Part shown: in pieces, positions 39,477 through 52,421 of the stretch
How the letters are laid out: each line of letters opens with the position of its first letter
Numbering within the stretch: the stretch's first letter is position 1
DNA from: Fagopyrum homotropicum
Lineage: Eukaryota; Streptophyta; Magnoliopsida; Caryophyllales; Polygonaceae
Assembly: GCA_033239125.1 (NCBI GenBank)
Contig: BSWB01000004.1
Span: 122,335,235-122,399,234, forward strand
Direction: 5' to 3'
DNA: 64,000 bases
Made by a program: the position numbers and the translations under genes
The notes under the pieces: generated by a model
Databases searched by the model: none
Seen by the model: only the letters and a program-made list of their open reading frames with translations
What the model was told of the DNA's origin: nothing

Positions 39477-41102
39477 TGATAACATGAAATATGACTATAT
39501 TTTAGACACTTGTTTTGATTGTTTTCCCTCTTTTATGTGTACATGGATATGAGTTTGAAGCATTTATGAGCTCATTCACCCACTTTGTCGATATAGAGAT
39601 CTACACTAGCTTTGTTTTGTTTATAGGTGAATAAAGGCTTGAATTGGAGCAAAATGTGGAAGGAAAGGAGTATTTGATCATGCTAGATGTCAAGGAGATG
39701 CTTTGGAGGAGCTAAGGAAGGAGCATGAGTGAAGAACATCACGAAATAAAGGCTTTCTCAAAGGATTTGGACTTCCACGCCCTAAATTACGGCCGTGGAC
39801 TTGGCCTTGGATCGTGGAGAGTGAATTTGGAGCACAACAGAAAGTTCCACGCCCTAAACCACGGCCGTGAAAACTTGTACTAGACCGTGACTTCCATGAC
39901 GAAGTGACGTGTCATATTTGCCACGTCAACGACGGTTATTTGGCTTTTCTCGTAACCCTATTTCTCCCTATAAGAAGGCTTGAGAGGGGAGTTTCGAGGA
40001 CGGTTGCTTAGGGTTTCATTTTGACTTTTTCTTGCAATTCGGAGGAGAGTCGAGACGAAAGATTGGAGATTTCAGAGTGTGGCTTGTGAAAGACGCGATA
40101 TTGAAGATTGCATACTTCGGAGATTTTCTTAGGGTTTTTCTTTCCGAGACGGATTGACACTCCGTTCTTCATTGTTCCCTAAGATTACTGTGAGGATTCT
40201 TGTTCCATATTTTGAATTCATTAAACATACTACTTTATTGTTCGGATTTGAGATTGACATTGATTGGTTATTGAGTTTTCGAGGGTTTTTATCTTTGTTT
40301 CTTCTTAAATTGATATTTGCTTCAATGACTATGATTATTGGCCAAAACCCTTTAGCAATTCTAAGCTGAAGGGTTGATAGTTGTGGCTTAGATGATGATA
40401 GATCGATCATAAACATATTGGACCCTGAGAGTGTGAGAGGACTCGTCGACACCCTAAATTACGGTATGTTCTTGAGTTCCACGTCCGTGGAATCTCAAGA
40501 TCCAGCCGTGATTTTCTGTGTTTTACGACCATTGCTTTTGCTTTGATCCAAAGTTAAAGATTTTCTTTAACCTAGCCTTGGCTTGCCTTTCCTAGGTAGT
40601 AGTGAGACTCAACATCCTCTATTTCGGTTTCGAGTGTCACAACCTTAACCGTTTTAGTTTATCTTTGATTCCTTGGGTTTGGGCATGGCTATTTGAGATT
40701 AATTCTTGTCCTTAGATCCTTTCTATATTGCAGCCTAAACAACCTTTATAAAGAGTGTCACTGGGTGAATTATATAGGGTTTTGGAACTTCACCGTACAT
40801 AACCTTACATTATTTATACCTTTGCAATCTCGACTCTGTCCTTATATCTTTAGAATATCTTCAATCAATTGCCACAATTGGATACCTGGATATTTAGGAT
40901 TGTTGTTTTCCCAATTATTTGCAAAGCTTCTATACTCTTGATTGCTCGATTATTCAAAACTGATTTTGTTTCACCAAATCCCTGAGTTCGATACTCTGGA
41001 ATTCTTGCTTTACTACGCCGATCCTTACACTGCGGGTTCGCTTGCTTTGATTTCAGTTTTATAAATTTAAAACTTATTTGCACGCACACTTTGAGGTGAA
41101 CA
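39477..41102 (+). repeat. Element D 5' LTR
   Basis: The LTR begins TGATAACATGAAATATG and ends GAGGTGAACA. Palindromes lie at 39777-39892, TATAAGAAG at 39969-39977 and a second palindrome site at 40450-40515. The U5 core reads ccttacactgcgggttcgc here. Confidence 0.92.
39777..39892 (+). promoter_or_regulatory. Palindrome cluster upstream of the D LTR TATA
   Basis: Copies are ttccacgccctaaattacgg, accacggccgtgaa and gaccgtgactt. The 3' LTR counterpart is at 51088-51212. Confidence 0.75.
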
Positions 41103-41108
41103 ATTTTT

Positions 41109-41126
41109 TGGCGCTGTTGCCGGGGA
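41109..41126 (+). other. Primer-binding site, element D (tRNA-Asp)
   Basis: tggcgctgttgccgggga has one mismatch to the tRNA-Asp complement and lies six bases past the LTR. Confidence 0.88.
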
Positions 41127-41229
41127 TTTGGTCTAGACCAAATTTTGGTTCTCGGTTGTTGAGCTTGGGAGCTTTGCTCTTGTTATTTGATATCTCTTTT
41201 TGAGTGATTTTTCCAGATTCTTTAGGTAT

Positions 41230-42495
41230 ATGCGAAAGACTAGATCTACCAAAGATCGAGTTCCTTTCGATCCAGAACTTGAGAAAACTTTGAGAAGGAA
41301 GTTGAAAGAGAAAAAGATGGCTCAAAACAATGAGAGAAACATCCAAGCGGAGTTGGATGAAGCTCAAGCTCAACTCAAGTTGAGTGAGAAGGCTCGTATG
41401 AAAGAATTGGAGAGTCATCAATTCCAAATCGATGAGCTCAAAGCTATGATGCTGGACATGAAGTTGGAGATGAATGACTCCAAGAAGAAGAAGAAAACCA
41501 AACTAACTAAGTCCATTAGAGCTGAATCATCCGACGATGATGATGAGGATATGTCGAAACTAGAGGACATTGATCCGGTGATCCATCCCGTTTGTGACAA
41601 CCCTAGACCACCGGTTGATCCTCGCATTCCCGTTAGAGATGTGAGAGCCGCTCATGAAGGGGATGAACCACAGACTCTTGGGCAAAGGATGGATCCAATT
41701 CAGCAACCACGCCGTCTAGGTGTGAATTTCGGAGCTGAAGATATCCAGGAATTTGGGTTTAGCCCGCAATTTATCACCATGGTTCGCCAAAGTCAATTTG
41801 GTGGAACGAGTGCTGAATCTCCACACCAACATTTGCAGAATTACGAGATTCTTATGGAGACATTGAAGCCGAAGACGGCAACCAACAACAACTACAAGAT
41901 CAAACCGTTCTTCTTCTCTTTGAAGGACAAGGCTTTGTCTTGGTATCAAGCTCTTCCAACTGGAAGGCTTAACACATGGGAGGATCTATCTTCGGAGTTC
42001 CTCACCCAGTTCTTTCCGCCATCCAAGACGGCGGAGTTGAGGGGTAAGATTAATGCATTTTCTATGAAACCTAACGAAAGTTTGTTTCAATCTTGGGAAA
42101 GGTTTCAGGATCTCTTATTGGATTTCCCACACCATGGCATTCCAAAGTTGGAATTGTTGGAGATATACTACAAGGGGCTGGATGTGGAAACGCAATTCAA
42201 GCTCCAATCTCTTTCTTGTTGTACATTTATGGACATGAGAGAAGATGATTCTTGGGAATTCATTGAGAAGCAAGCCCAAGTTATTGAGAAGTATTCCCAT
42301 CGAAAGGTGGATCCTAATATCCGGAATCAAGGAGATCCGGGAGCTAAGCTAACACAAGCTGCACAAACTCAAATATTCTCCCTCAACACCGAAATCAAGG
42401 AGTTGAAGGAAATCATTAGAGCTGGCCTTCAAAAGCCAAAGGAGCAAGATGTTGGCTACTTAAACAACAACAATCAAAGGGAATATGTACAATAA
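41230..42495 (+). pseudogene. Element D gag
   Basis: The ATG of MRKTRSTKDRVPFDPELEK (41230) matches the C gag start. Coiled coil, gag domain (FFFSLKDKALSWYQ, FLTQFFPPSKTAELRGKINAF) and FIEKQAQVIEKYSHRK are present. In the Asn-rich tract near 42480 a 1-nt shift ends the frame, while protease continues in the next frame from 42485. No zinc knuckle is present. Confidence 0.87.
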
Positions 42496-44236
42496 CCGGA
42501 ACAACAATTGGAACAACAATTGGAATAACAAAAACAACAACAACAAGAATTCTAACAACAATTGGCGGTCCAACCAACAAAATTCCGGTAATTCCTATTC
42601 AAATTCTGGAAATTCATTAACGCCACCTTCTTCTTCTTCTACCCCTTTGAAAAGCCAGGGGAAAACATCAAATAGCTCAAACAAGACGGAGAAGGAGAAG
42701 CCCGATCCCATGTTGGAGATAATCTTAGGAAAGCTACAAGGTTTGGAGAGCTACATAACTTCGGTTGATAAAGCACACAAAGCTTTGGAAAACCAAGTGT
42801 TCAGCAAGGCCGGAGAAGTTCCTAGAGATCAAGGGAAGCTTCCCGGAAAGACGGAGGACAACCCGAAGGGTATGGTGATGGCTATCTCTACCAGGAGTGG
42901 CGTGACAACCACCGACCCGCAGCCTAAGTTTGTAGAAGTTCCCGTCGAGAAGGAGAAAGAAAAGGGGAAGGAAAAGGAAGATGTTTATGTTCCTCCTCCA
43001 ACTTACAAACCTCCTCTACCATTCCCGCAATCTAGAGCAAGAGCGCGTCTAGACAAGCAGTTCGGTAAGTTCATTGAACTAATGAGCAAACTGCACATTA
43101 ATATACCTTTCATTGATGCAATTGTAGGTATATCCGCTTACGGGAAGTTCTTAAAAGAGATCCTCTCTAACAAGAGGAAGCTGGAAGACTTCGGAGAAGT
43201 CAAGATGAGTTCGGAATCTTCGGAGCTCATCAAAACGATGACGGAAAATATGCCCCCAAAGCTGAGAGATCCGGGGTCATTTTGCATTCCAACTGGAGTA
43301 GGAAAAGTCACATATGACGCTCTTTGTGACTTAGGAGCAAGCGTAAGGATCATTCCGCTTGCTTTGTGTAAGAAGGTCGGTTTGGGTGAACCTAAACCGG
43401 TGAAGATGACGTTGTACATGGCGGATCGATCCATAACTCGTCCCGTCGGTATCATTGAAGACGTCCCAGTCAAGCTCGTTAAGTTCTATATTCCAATAGA
43501 CTTTGTTGTGCTTGCCATTCCTGCAGATTGTCCGGTCCCGATCATACTCGGAAGACCGATTCTTGCAACAACCGGTTGTATGGTGGATTGCAAGAACGCT
43601 AGACTAGCCTTCGATATAGGAGAAGAGAAGGTTGAGTTTGTTCTCTCCACTTTGGTGAAAGAGCCAGCACTTGGAGAGGATATGTTCAACATCTATGACG
43701 AAGAAACGTCTAGAGAGGAAGTGAGCTCGATCTTATTCAAAGATCCATTGCAAAAGGTCATAACCATGAGCATCATGGAAAAGGGAGAGGAAGAGGATTG
43801 CAATGCTAAGATTGAAGCCTTGGAAGAGCTAAAGGAAGTACAAGAGGAAGAGTTTGAGAAACTATACGATGGCTCGGAAAATGTGAGAAATTACGGTCAG
43901 TCGTGCTATTCCACGTCTGTAGTTTCACCAAAACTGGCCGTAAACTGCTATTACGAGCACAACAAAGAGTTCCACGCCCTAAACCACGGCCGTGGAAGTA
44001 ACAGTGGTGCCTTAATTTTGGGAAATTCTGAGAACAATTCCGTTCTTTCCACAAATGCTCTTGAGTCTTCTTCAATCACTCCCACACCCTTAGAGACTTC
44101 TAAGGAAGCGTCGGACACACCTCAAGACTCATCAAAGACATCAATAGCTATGGAATTGAAGCCACTTCCCACACATCTTCGGTATGCATTTCTTGGACTA
44201 ATTCTACTTTTCCCGTTATTGTTAGTTCCGATTTAA
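42485..44236 (+). pseudogene. Element D protease region
   Basis: A 583-codon frame holds the gag Asn tail, AISTRSG, protease CDLGASVRIIPLALC, ILGRPILATTGCMVDCKNA and the linker. It shifts frame near 44195 (FLGLILLFP where C reads FLGSNSTFP; one base lost). The linker holds palindromes at 43888-44020. Confidence 0.86.
43888..44020 (+). promoter_or_regulatory. Palindrome cluster in the D protease-RT linker
   Basis: Copies are aattacggtcag, ttccacgtctgtag, ctggccgtaaact and ttccacgccctaaaccacgg continuing ccgtggaa. The site matches C and E. Confidence 0.75.
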
Positions 44237-46071
44237 ATGAAGATGAACATGAGAAACTAATGGCTGTTCTAAGAAAACATAAGAAAGCCTTAGGATATAC
44301 CATAGAGGATCTTGTAGGAATTAAACCATCTTTATGCATGCACAAGATTCTAATGAAGGAGGATTTCAAACCTTCACGACAACCTCAAAGACGGTTAAAT
44401 CCGATCATGAAGGAGGTTGTTAAGAAGGAAATTCTTAAGCTACTTGACGCAGGTATCATCTATCCTATCTCCGATAGCAAGTGGGTGAGCCCTGTTCAAG
44501 TAGTCCCAAAGAAAGGAGGAATGACGGTTATCACCAACAAGAACAATAAGCTCATTCCTACAAGAACCGTTACGGGATGGAGGATGTGCTTTGACTACCG
44601 CAAGCTGAACAATGCAACTAGGAAGGATCACTTCCCGCTACCATTCATAGATCAAATGCTTGAGAGGTTAGCACCACACTCTTATTTCTGTTATCTTGAC
44701 GGGTATAGTGGTTTCTTCCAGATTCCGATCCACCCGGACGATCAAGAGAAGACCACATTCACGTGCCCGTGGGGTACGTTTGCTTATAGGAGGATGCCAT
44801 TCGGCCTTTGCAATGCTCCAACCACCTTTCAAAGGTGTATGATGGCCATCTTCTCCGAGTATATTGAGGAAATCATGGAGGTTTTTATGGATGACTTTTC
44901 AGTTTATGGTTCCTCATTTGACAATTGTCTTTCTAACCTTTCTCTTGTGTTGTAAAGGTGTGAAGACACTAACCTAGTTCTTAATTGGGAGAAGTGTCAA
45001 TTCATGGTTAAGGAAGGCATTGTGCTAGGACATTTGATCTCTATTATAGGGATCGAAGTTGACAAAGCTAAGATAGAGACTGTAGAGAAACTTCCTCCTC
45101 CATCTTCGGTGAAGGGGATAAGAAGTTTCCTAGGACATGCTGGATTTTATAGAAGATTCATCAAGGACTTTTCTAAGATTTCGAAACCGCTAACTAATCT
45201 ATTGATGAAGGATACAGTTTTTGATTTTTCGCAGGATTGTTTAGACGCCTTCTATAAGATCCGAGAAGCTCTCATCTCAGCCCCGATTATCCAACCTCCG
45301 GACTGGAATCTCCCGTTCGAGGTTATGTGTGACGCAAGTGACGTAGCTGTTGGAGCGGTGCTTGGGCAAAAGAAGGAAGGCTGCACTCATGCCATCTACT
45401 ATGCTAGCAAGACGCTAGATGAAGCACAGCTCAACTACGCCATAACGGAGAAAGAATTTTTAGCCATTGTATATGCATTTGAAAAGTTTCGTTCTTATCT
45501 TGTAAGAGCGAAGGTGATTGTATACACGGACCATTCAATAATCCGGTATTTGCTCGCCAAGAAGGATGCAAAACCGAGGCTGATTAGATGGATTCTTCTC
45601 CTACAAGAATTCAATCTAGAGATCCGCGACAAGAAAGGCTCGGAAAATTCTGTTGCGGATCATTTAAGTCGTCTATCACACATCGAAGATGACGATCTAC
45701 CCATTGATGACTCCTTCCCGGATGAACACTTACACATCATGGAAGAGTGCATCGACAAGATTTCTAAAGGTAATGAACCTTGGTTTGCTGATTTTGTAAA
45801 TTACTTGGTTTGTCAGGAAATACCTCCCGGACTATCCTACGCACGAAGAAAGAAGTTCTTTAGGGATGTCCGGCAATACTTTTGGAATGAACCTCTACTC
45901 TTCAAGAGAGGTCCCGACGGCATCATTAGGAGATGTGTGCCGGAAGACAAAATGCAAAGCGTCATTCATCATTGTCATTCACTTCCTTGTGGAGGACATG
46001 CTAGTTCCAATAAACTAGCGCTAAGGTATTGCGATCCGGATTCTTTTGGCCTACTTTATTTAAGGATGTGA
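44237..46071 (+). pseudogene. Element D RT, RNase H and start of integrase
   Basis: RT has WRMCFDYRKLN and FMDDFSVYG. A TAA at about 44953 (CAA in C) splits it. RNase H (VMCDASDVAVGAVLGQ) and VADHLSRLSH follow in the frame from 45004. The integrase zinc region begins HHCHSLPCGGHASSNK, where one base is lost near 46015. Confidence 0.87.
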
Positions 46072-47052
46072 AAACCTTTGTTTCTTGTTGCGATGCTTGT
46101 CAAAGAACAGGAAATATCTCTAGGAGAAACGAGATGCCTCTCAACAACATTCATGAGGTGGAAATCTTCGACGTTTGGGGAGTCGACTTCATGGGACCTT
46201 TCCCATCATCTTGCGGAAACCAATGCACTTCTAGCTGTAGATTATGTTTCAAGATGGGTTGAAGCTATTGCCTCTCCAACTAATGATGCCATGGTTGTTG
46301 TCAAGTTCTTTAATAGAACTAATTTCCCAAGGTTTGGGACACCACGGACCATCATTAGTGACGGAGGTTCACACTTCGTTGCCCGACGATTTGAAGCTCT
46401 ACTAGCTAAGTATGGGGTGACTCACAAGATTGCCACTCCCTACCATCCACAAACAAGTGGGCAAGTGGAAATTTCAAATAGAGAGATCATGGGCATCCTT
46501 GAGAAGACGGTGTCAAAGACAAGGAAGGATTGGTGTTTGAAACTAGATGATGCGTTATGGGCATATAGGATTGCATACAAGACTGCTATAGGTACAACAC
46601 CGTACAACCTTGTGTATGGGAAGTCTTGTCATCTCCTGGTGAAGCTAGAACACAAGGCGTACTGTGATGTGAAATGGTTTAACTTCGGCATGAAGGAAGC
46701 GGGCGAGAAACGCCTCTTGGACCTTAACGAGCTTAAAGAACTCCGCTTGAACGTCTATGAGAACGCCCAGATTTACAATGAAAGGGCGAAGCGTTGGCAT
46801 GATAAGCATATCATTCCAAAGGACCTCAAAGAAGGAGATCAATTTCTCCTCTTCAATTCGAGACTTCGGATCTTTCTAGGTAAGCTTAAATCTCGTTGGA
46901 TTGGACCTTATTTTATTAAACGTGTTTTTCCCCATGGCACAGTTGAAGTATGGGCTGAAAAGTGCGGAAATTTCAAGGTGAATGGCCAACGACTTAAGAA
47001 GTATTCACCGGAGCTACAAGCTGAGGAAATCGCTCCGATTGTCCTCGAATAA
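46029..47052 (+). pseudogene. Element D integrase
   Basis: CCDACQRTGN and VWGVDFMGPFP lie in one frame (46029-46262). After another 1-nt loss near 46226 the core continues in the frame ending at 47052: IISDGGSHF, YHPQTSGQVEISN, NLVYGKSCH, RLKKYSPELQ. The catalytic Asp, Asp and Glu are present, but the protein is split. Confidence 0.87.
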
Positions 47053-47093
47053 ACTCAGGAACGGTCTAGCTACGGACCCAAAACAAAGCGCTT

Positions 47094-47111
47094 CTTGGGA
47101 GGCAACCCAAG
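47094..47111 (+). other. Post-pol hairpin, element D
   Basis: CTTGGGAGGCAACCCAAG is the same as in C and lies 42 bp after the pol stop. Confidence 0.8.
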
Positions 47112-47299
47112 GTACTGCATTTTCATTTTTGTTTTTCTTTCTTTGATTAGTTTAGTTTAGTTGTTTTTGTTTTGTTTTCCCCTCGATACCTCCCGGTATG
47201 TTATGTTTTTGGATGTAGGAATAAGGAATGAGCAAAGGAAGGAAGAAAAAGTTGATAAGAATTGACGACGCTTGGATTTTTGGCACACAACAGAGACTT

Positions 47300-47430
47300 C
47301 CACACCCAAAACCACGGCCGTGGAAGTAACAGATGACCGTAATTCTCCAAATTTTGACACAAATCAGAAAATTCCACGGTATCCGTACAAAACCACGGCC
47401 GTGGAACACCTCGAGTGACCGTGGTTTTCC
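47300..47430 (+). promoter_or_regulatory. Palindrome cluster upstream of the D internal TATA
   Basis: Two accacggccgtggaa copies occur, each followed by gaccgtaattc or gaccgtggttt. A ttccacggtatccgtac copy lies between. Confidence 0.78.
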
Positions 47431-47446
47431 AAACATTTACGGCCAC

Positions 47447-47454
47447 TATATAAA
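47447..47454 (+). promoter_or_regulatory. Internal TATA box upstream of the D third ORF
   Basis: TATATAAA lies 458 bp before the ATG, in ggccactatataaacc; C has ggccactataaaaccc. Confidence 0.62.
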
Positions 47455-47904
47455 CCTCTTTCCTTCTCAAAAACACATCCATCCTCACCTTCCACGCCCA
47501 GAACCACACCCAAATCGCCGACCACTTCTCTCATCCCGCAATTCTTCATCTGGAGTCCGATTCAATCAATTCTTCAACCAAAAGTGGAGCATTTTCAATC
47601 ATCTACAAGATCCAAGCATCAAACTGAGTGAACAATCCACATTGGAGAAGGATTTTGGATCTTTCAAATCCAAACCTTGGTTTTATTCTCTATTCTCTTC
47701 TTGGTCAATTTGGTTCAATTTCCTTGTAAGATTATAGGAGAACTGGACGAATTTGGATTTAGAATTAGTCTAGGGATGTGATTGTTGAACTTGGTGTGAA
47801 TTTGCTGAATTTTGAGAGAGATAGAGCAGATCCACGAGTCCGTACATTTCCACGGCCGTGGAATTCCAAGAACAGATCGTGGTTTTTTCTGTTGTTGAGT
47901 GAAA

Positions 47905-49440
47905 ATGTTTAGACGGAAGTCAAGTAGAAACAAGAAGCAGAAAGGTGATAGTTCCTCTTCTTCCCAACCCCCTCCTAGTGAACCACCATCACCACCACCT
48001 CTTAGAATCCCTAGAATCCATGAGGATTATGAAGGAGCCATGGAAAAGATTTCAAAGAGACCGATAATAGGACCTAGGTACCTTGTCCTAGAGGAGCTTG
48101 AAGAGCTCAATGTAGTGAATGATTTGACTTGGCTTTTGGATAGAGCCGGATTGATCATCTTCTCCGCCATTAGGGAAGATGCTTATGAGGAGATTACAAG
48201 GGAGTTTGTAACTTCCTTTGAGCATAGTGCCGTTAACCGAATGGTGTCTTTTAGGTTGATGGAGCAAAACTATGAGTTCTCCATAATTCAGTTTGGAACC
48301 TTCTGTTGGTTTCATGAGAGTTTTAATGGAAGGTTTCCCGGGGGAGTGTGTGCCAAATACTTTTGGGAAGATATTGCTATGATCTATGCTAGTGAGGATC
48401 GTTGGAAACCGGCCGACAGTAAGGCTAAACTCATATACCACCTATCCTTGAAGATAGCCTATATAGTCCTTTCGGAATGCCTTTTCCCTAGGACCGAAAC
48501 ACCACAAAAGATTAAGACCGGTTGAACTTTTCCTCCTCTATTGCATGCTCACCGGTACTTCCGCAGATTGTGCCACCCTAGTAGCCTCTACCATTAGTAA
48601 GTTGAAGAACAAAAGGGCCGGGAATATGGGTTATTAGGGTATGGTGACTCACATCGCCAACCAGTTGGGCATAGACTACTCCGCTTGCACTAGGATAGCG
48701 GCGAGACCTTTTGGTCTCAATGGACTCATGACTAGAGGTATCATCTTCCCCCGCCACCGTGCTCCACCTACCTCCGCCATGCCTTGGGAGGAGAGAGGTG
48801 GTAGGGGCATCCCATGGCTTCCCGATTATTCTATCATGCTAGGCCGTCACAACTGGAAGGAGACTTTCGTACCGATGCATGCCAATAGACTAGTAGCTCC
48901 TCCATATTTGCCTGATGAGGTTCCAGTTGAGGATGATGATGAGGAGATGGGAGGAGGAGATGATCAGGATGCAGGAGGCGCTGAGCATGACTTTGGCACA
49001 TTCCCGGATCAGCCGGCCGACTTCCCGGAGCCGCCTAGGAGATCCCCCCGCCCGTCTAGACCTTCCGGTTCTTCTTCCTCACGCCGGGCTAGTGTGAGTG
49101 AGAGGCCGACGTGGATGGAGACCCCGCCTGCTTGGTATGGAGCGCAGCCGTCATGGATGGGAGCTCCTCCGCCATGGTATGATCATCCACCGGTGGCACA
49201 TACTCTTCCTCAGGACGCGCCTTCATGGTATGGGTAGCCGCCAGCTTGGTATTCACAGCTACCAGATTGGGCGGATGATCTTTCGAGGAGAGTAGGAGAC
49301 TTGGAGGTCCATTAGCAGGCTCATGACGTGGAGCGCCAGGAGAACGCCCGGATCTTGAGGGACGTCTACCGTCAACAATTTGGGCGGCCTTTCAGCTCCG
49401 ACTTCTATCCATTCCACCACGTCCTTCATAGTGATGATGA
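47905..49440 (+). pseudogene. Element D third ORF, broken
   Basis: The frame from the ATG at 47905 (MFRRKSSRNKKQKGD) is open to 48525. A one-base insertion gives a stop after TPQKIKTG. Homology continues at 48641-49237 (MVTHIANQLGIDYSACTRI, SAMPWEERGGRGIPWLPDY) after a TAG. Further TAGs lie at about 49236 and 49313. Trp/Pro repeats (PTWMETPPAWYGAQPSWMG) match C. No membrane span is seen. Confidence 0.85.
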
Positions 49441-50790
49441 GATGATCCACCTATTAGAGCCGCTCCACCGCCATTAGTGAGTTTCATTTGTTTCTTTTCT
49501 TTTCTTATTTCTTTTGAACATTGAGGATAATGTGTATGTCAAGTATGGGGTGGGGTGTGACTCTCGTGTTGTAATAACTCGACTCACTTTGATTGCTTAT
49601 GTCTATGAACACTTGCATGTTTCCTTTCATTGTCACACGTTTCATTATTGTATTGCATGAAAAAATCTTTGAAAAACCCATAAAAATTTGAAAATTTTGA
49701 AAATTTTTGTGCTTCTAAGATTAGAGATGATTTCTATGATGAATCTACTTGTGGAATGAGTTTTTGATGACATTTATATGCTTAAATTGGATTATGAATT
49801 GAGAAGAGATTGAGTATGTTGTTTATCCTTTCTTGCAAGTTTCATAATGTGAAGGTTTTATCTAAATCATTTTGAGAAATGAAAGTTGAAATCACAATAT
49901 AAGTTCTTATACTTCTTTATGAGATGATTAAGGCACCTCGATTTTCTTGTTTATTTTTTTGATCATTTAGCCCCTCAATGAAAATATTTGCCTCCTTTAT
50001 CTATCCGGGATTTAGGAAGAGTTAATTTTGGCATGTTTGATGTGGGAGGGCCGTGAAAGTAATTGTTTGCATTCAAAGTATATAAAATCTAGGTTTGGGG
50101 AAGTCAATCATGACGATGAGTAACTTGGCACCATTCACATAGCCGAGTGCTTGTGTCTTGCCAAAGTCGGATTGAGCGATATTCCTAACGGATTATGGTA
50201 TGTGCATCAAGGGTTTGAGGCATCTCGAAATTAAGAAACGCCAATCTCCTAGGCTTCGGTTTTTGTGCACCGCTGTCCATATTTCCAAAATTAAAAAGTC
50301 AAAAAAGAAAAATTATGTGCAAAAAGTATAGAGCTTCGCTCTATGTTGGTGGTTAGTGCAAATGGTAAAAAGAAAAGAGTTGTGTTGTTCCTTCTTCCTG
50401 GATTCATACACCACATTCCTTTACAAATTTCCCACCCTTTCCCGTATTCTTGACCTTACTTGAAAGTCCTTGAGATCATAAGAATGCTATTTGACTTGGT
50501 GATCTAAATTGAAGTTTCACATGTTTGATTTTGACAATACACGAAGGTTATGATGTTTGTTTTGAAGTTTAGGCAATTTATGATGTTCCTTTGCTTTGCA
50601 TATTTTGGTTTATGTGTATGAATGTTTTCAAGGATGAATGAAGCAAGATTTGAGGATGATCTATTGGTTAGAAGCACATTACCAAAATGATTGTTTTGTT
50701 TTGTTTTGCATTCATATTTCATTCTACCTTATGTTCTAAGCTTTTGAAAACCTTGCTTGGGGACAAGCAAGTGACAAGTATGGAGTATTT
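49441..50790 (+). other. Element D 3' noncoding region
   Basis: It holds ctatccgggatttagg near 49999, the conserved block at 50097-50280, and aagtatggagtatttt directly before the 3' LTR. No gene is seen. Confidence 0.72.
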
Positions 50791-52416
50791 TGATAGCATG
50801 AAATATGACTATATTTTAGGCACTTGTTTTGATTGTTTCTCCCTCTTTTACGTGTACATGGATATGAGTTTGAAGCATTTATGAACTCATTCACCCACTT
50901 TGTCGATATAGAGATCTACACTAGCTTTGTTTTGTTTATAGGTGAATAAAGGCTTGAATTGGAGCAAAATGTGGAAGCAAAGGAGTATTTGATCATACTA
51001 GATGTCAAGGAGATGCTTTGGAGGAGCTAAGGAAGAAGCATGAGTGAAGAACATCACGAAATAAAGGCTTTCTTAAAGGATTTGGACTTCCACGCCCTAA
51101 ATTACGGCCATGGACTTGGCCTTGGATCGTGGAGAGTGAATTTGGAGCACAACAGAAAGTTCCACGCCCTAAACCACGGCCGTGGAAAGTTGTACTAGAC
51201 TGTGATTTCCATGACGAAGTGACGTGTCATATTTGCCACGTCAGCGACGGTTATTGGGCTTTTCTCGTAGCCCTATTTTGCCCTATAAGAAGGCTTGAGA
51301 GGGGAGTTTCGAGGACGGTTGCTTAGGGTTTCATTTTGACCTTCGCTTGCAATTCGGGGGAGAGTCGAGATGAAAGATTGGGGATTTCGGAGTGTGGCTT
51401 GTGAAAGACGCGATATTGAAGATTGCGTACTTTGGATATTTTCTTAGGGTTTTGCTTTCGGAGATGGATTGACACTCCATTCTTCATTGTTCCCTAAGAT
51501 TGTTGTGAGGATTCTTGTTCCATATTCTGAATTCATTAAACATACTACTTTATTGTTCGGATTTGAGATTGACTTTGATTGGTTATTGAGTTTTTGAGGG
51601 TTTTTATCTTTTTTTCTTCTTAAATTGATATTTGATTCAATGAATATGATTATTGGCTAAAACCCTTTAGCAATTCTAAGGTGAAGGGTTGATAGTTGTG
51701 GCTTAGATGATGATGAATCGATCATAAGCAAATTGGACCCTGAGAGTGTGAGAGGACTCGTCGACACCCTAAATTACGGTCTGTTCTTGAGTTCCACGGC
51801 CGTGGAATCTCAAGATCCAGCCGTGATTTTCTCTGTTTTATGGCCCTTGCTTTTGCTTAGATCCAAAGTTAAAGTTTTGCTTTAACCTAGCCTTGACTTG
51901 CCTTTCCTAGGTAGTAGTGAGACGCAACATCCTCTATTTCGGTTTCGAGTGTCACAAACTTAACCATTTTAGTTTATCTTTGATTCCTTGGGTTTGGGCA
52001 TGGTATTTGAGATTAATTCTTGTCCTTAGATCCTTTCTATACTGCAGCCTCAACAACCTTTATAGAGAGTGTCCTTGCGTGAGTTATATAGGGTTTTGGA
52101 ACTTCACCGTACATAACCTTACATTAGTTATACCTTTGCAATCTCGACTCTATTCTTATAACTTTAGAATATCTTGAATTGATTGCCACAATTGGATATC
52201 TGGATCTTTAGGATTGTTGTTTTCCCAATTATTTACAAAGCTTCTATACTCTTGATTGCTCGATTATTCGAAACTAATTTTGTTTCACCAAATCCCTGAG
52301 TTTGATAGTCTGCAATTCTTGCTTTAGTACGCCGATCCGTACACTGCGGGTTCACTTGCTTTGATTTTAGTTTTATAAATTTAAAACTTAATTGCACGCA
52401 CACTTTGAGGCGAGCA
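50791..52416 (+). repeat. Element D 3' LTR
   Basis: The LTR runs TGATAGCATGAAATATG...GAGGCGAGCA. TATAAGAAG lies at 51284-51292. Palindromes lie at 51088-51212 and 51770-51830. It differs from the 5' LTR at many positions. Confidence 0.92.
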
Positions 52417-52421
52417 TTCAC
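52417..52421. repeat. Target-site duplication of element D, right copy
   Basis: The bases ttcac match 39472-39476. The H2 LTR resumes here. Confidence 0.92.

Larger units (their letters stand above)
47053..47904 (+). other. Element D pol-to-third-ORF intergenic region
   Basis: It holds the hairpin (47094-47111), palindromes (47300-47430), TATATAAA (47447-47454) and a further palindrome site (47830-47888), then the ATG at 47905. The order is as in A and C. Confidence 0.75.
39477..52416 (+). mobile_element. Element D: older, mutated Athila-type retrotransposon
   Basis: The 12,940-bp element has two 1626-bp LTRs (39477-41102, 50791-52416), a tRNA-Asp primer site and duplication ttcac. The order is gag, protease, RT, RNase H, integrase, third ORF, as in C. 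At least four frameshifts and several stops break the coding. LTR differences are frequent (several within the first 80 bp). It is inserted in the 3' LTR of SIRE-type H2. Confidence 0.94.
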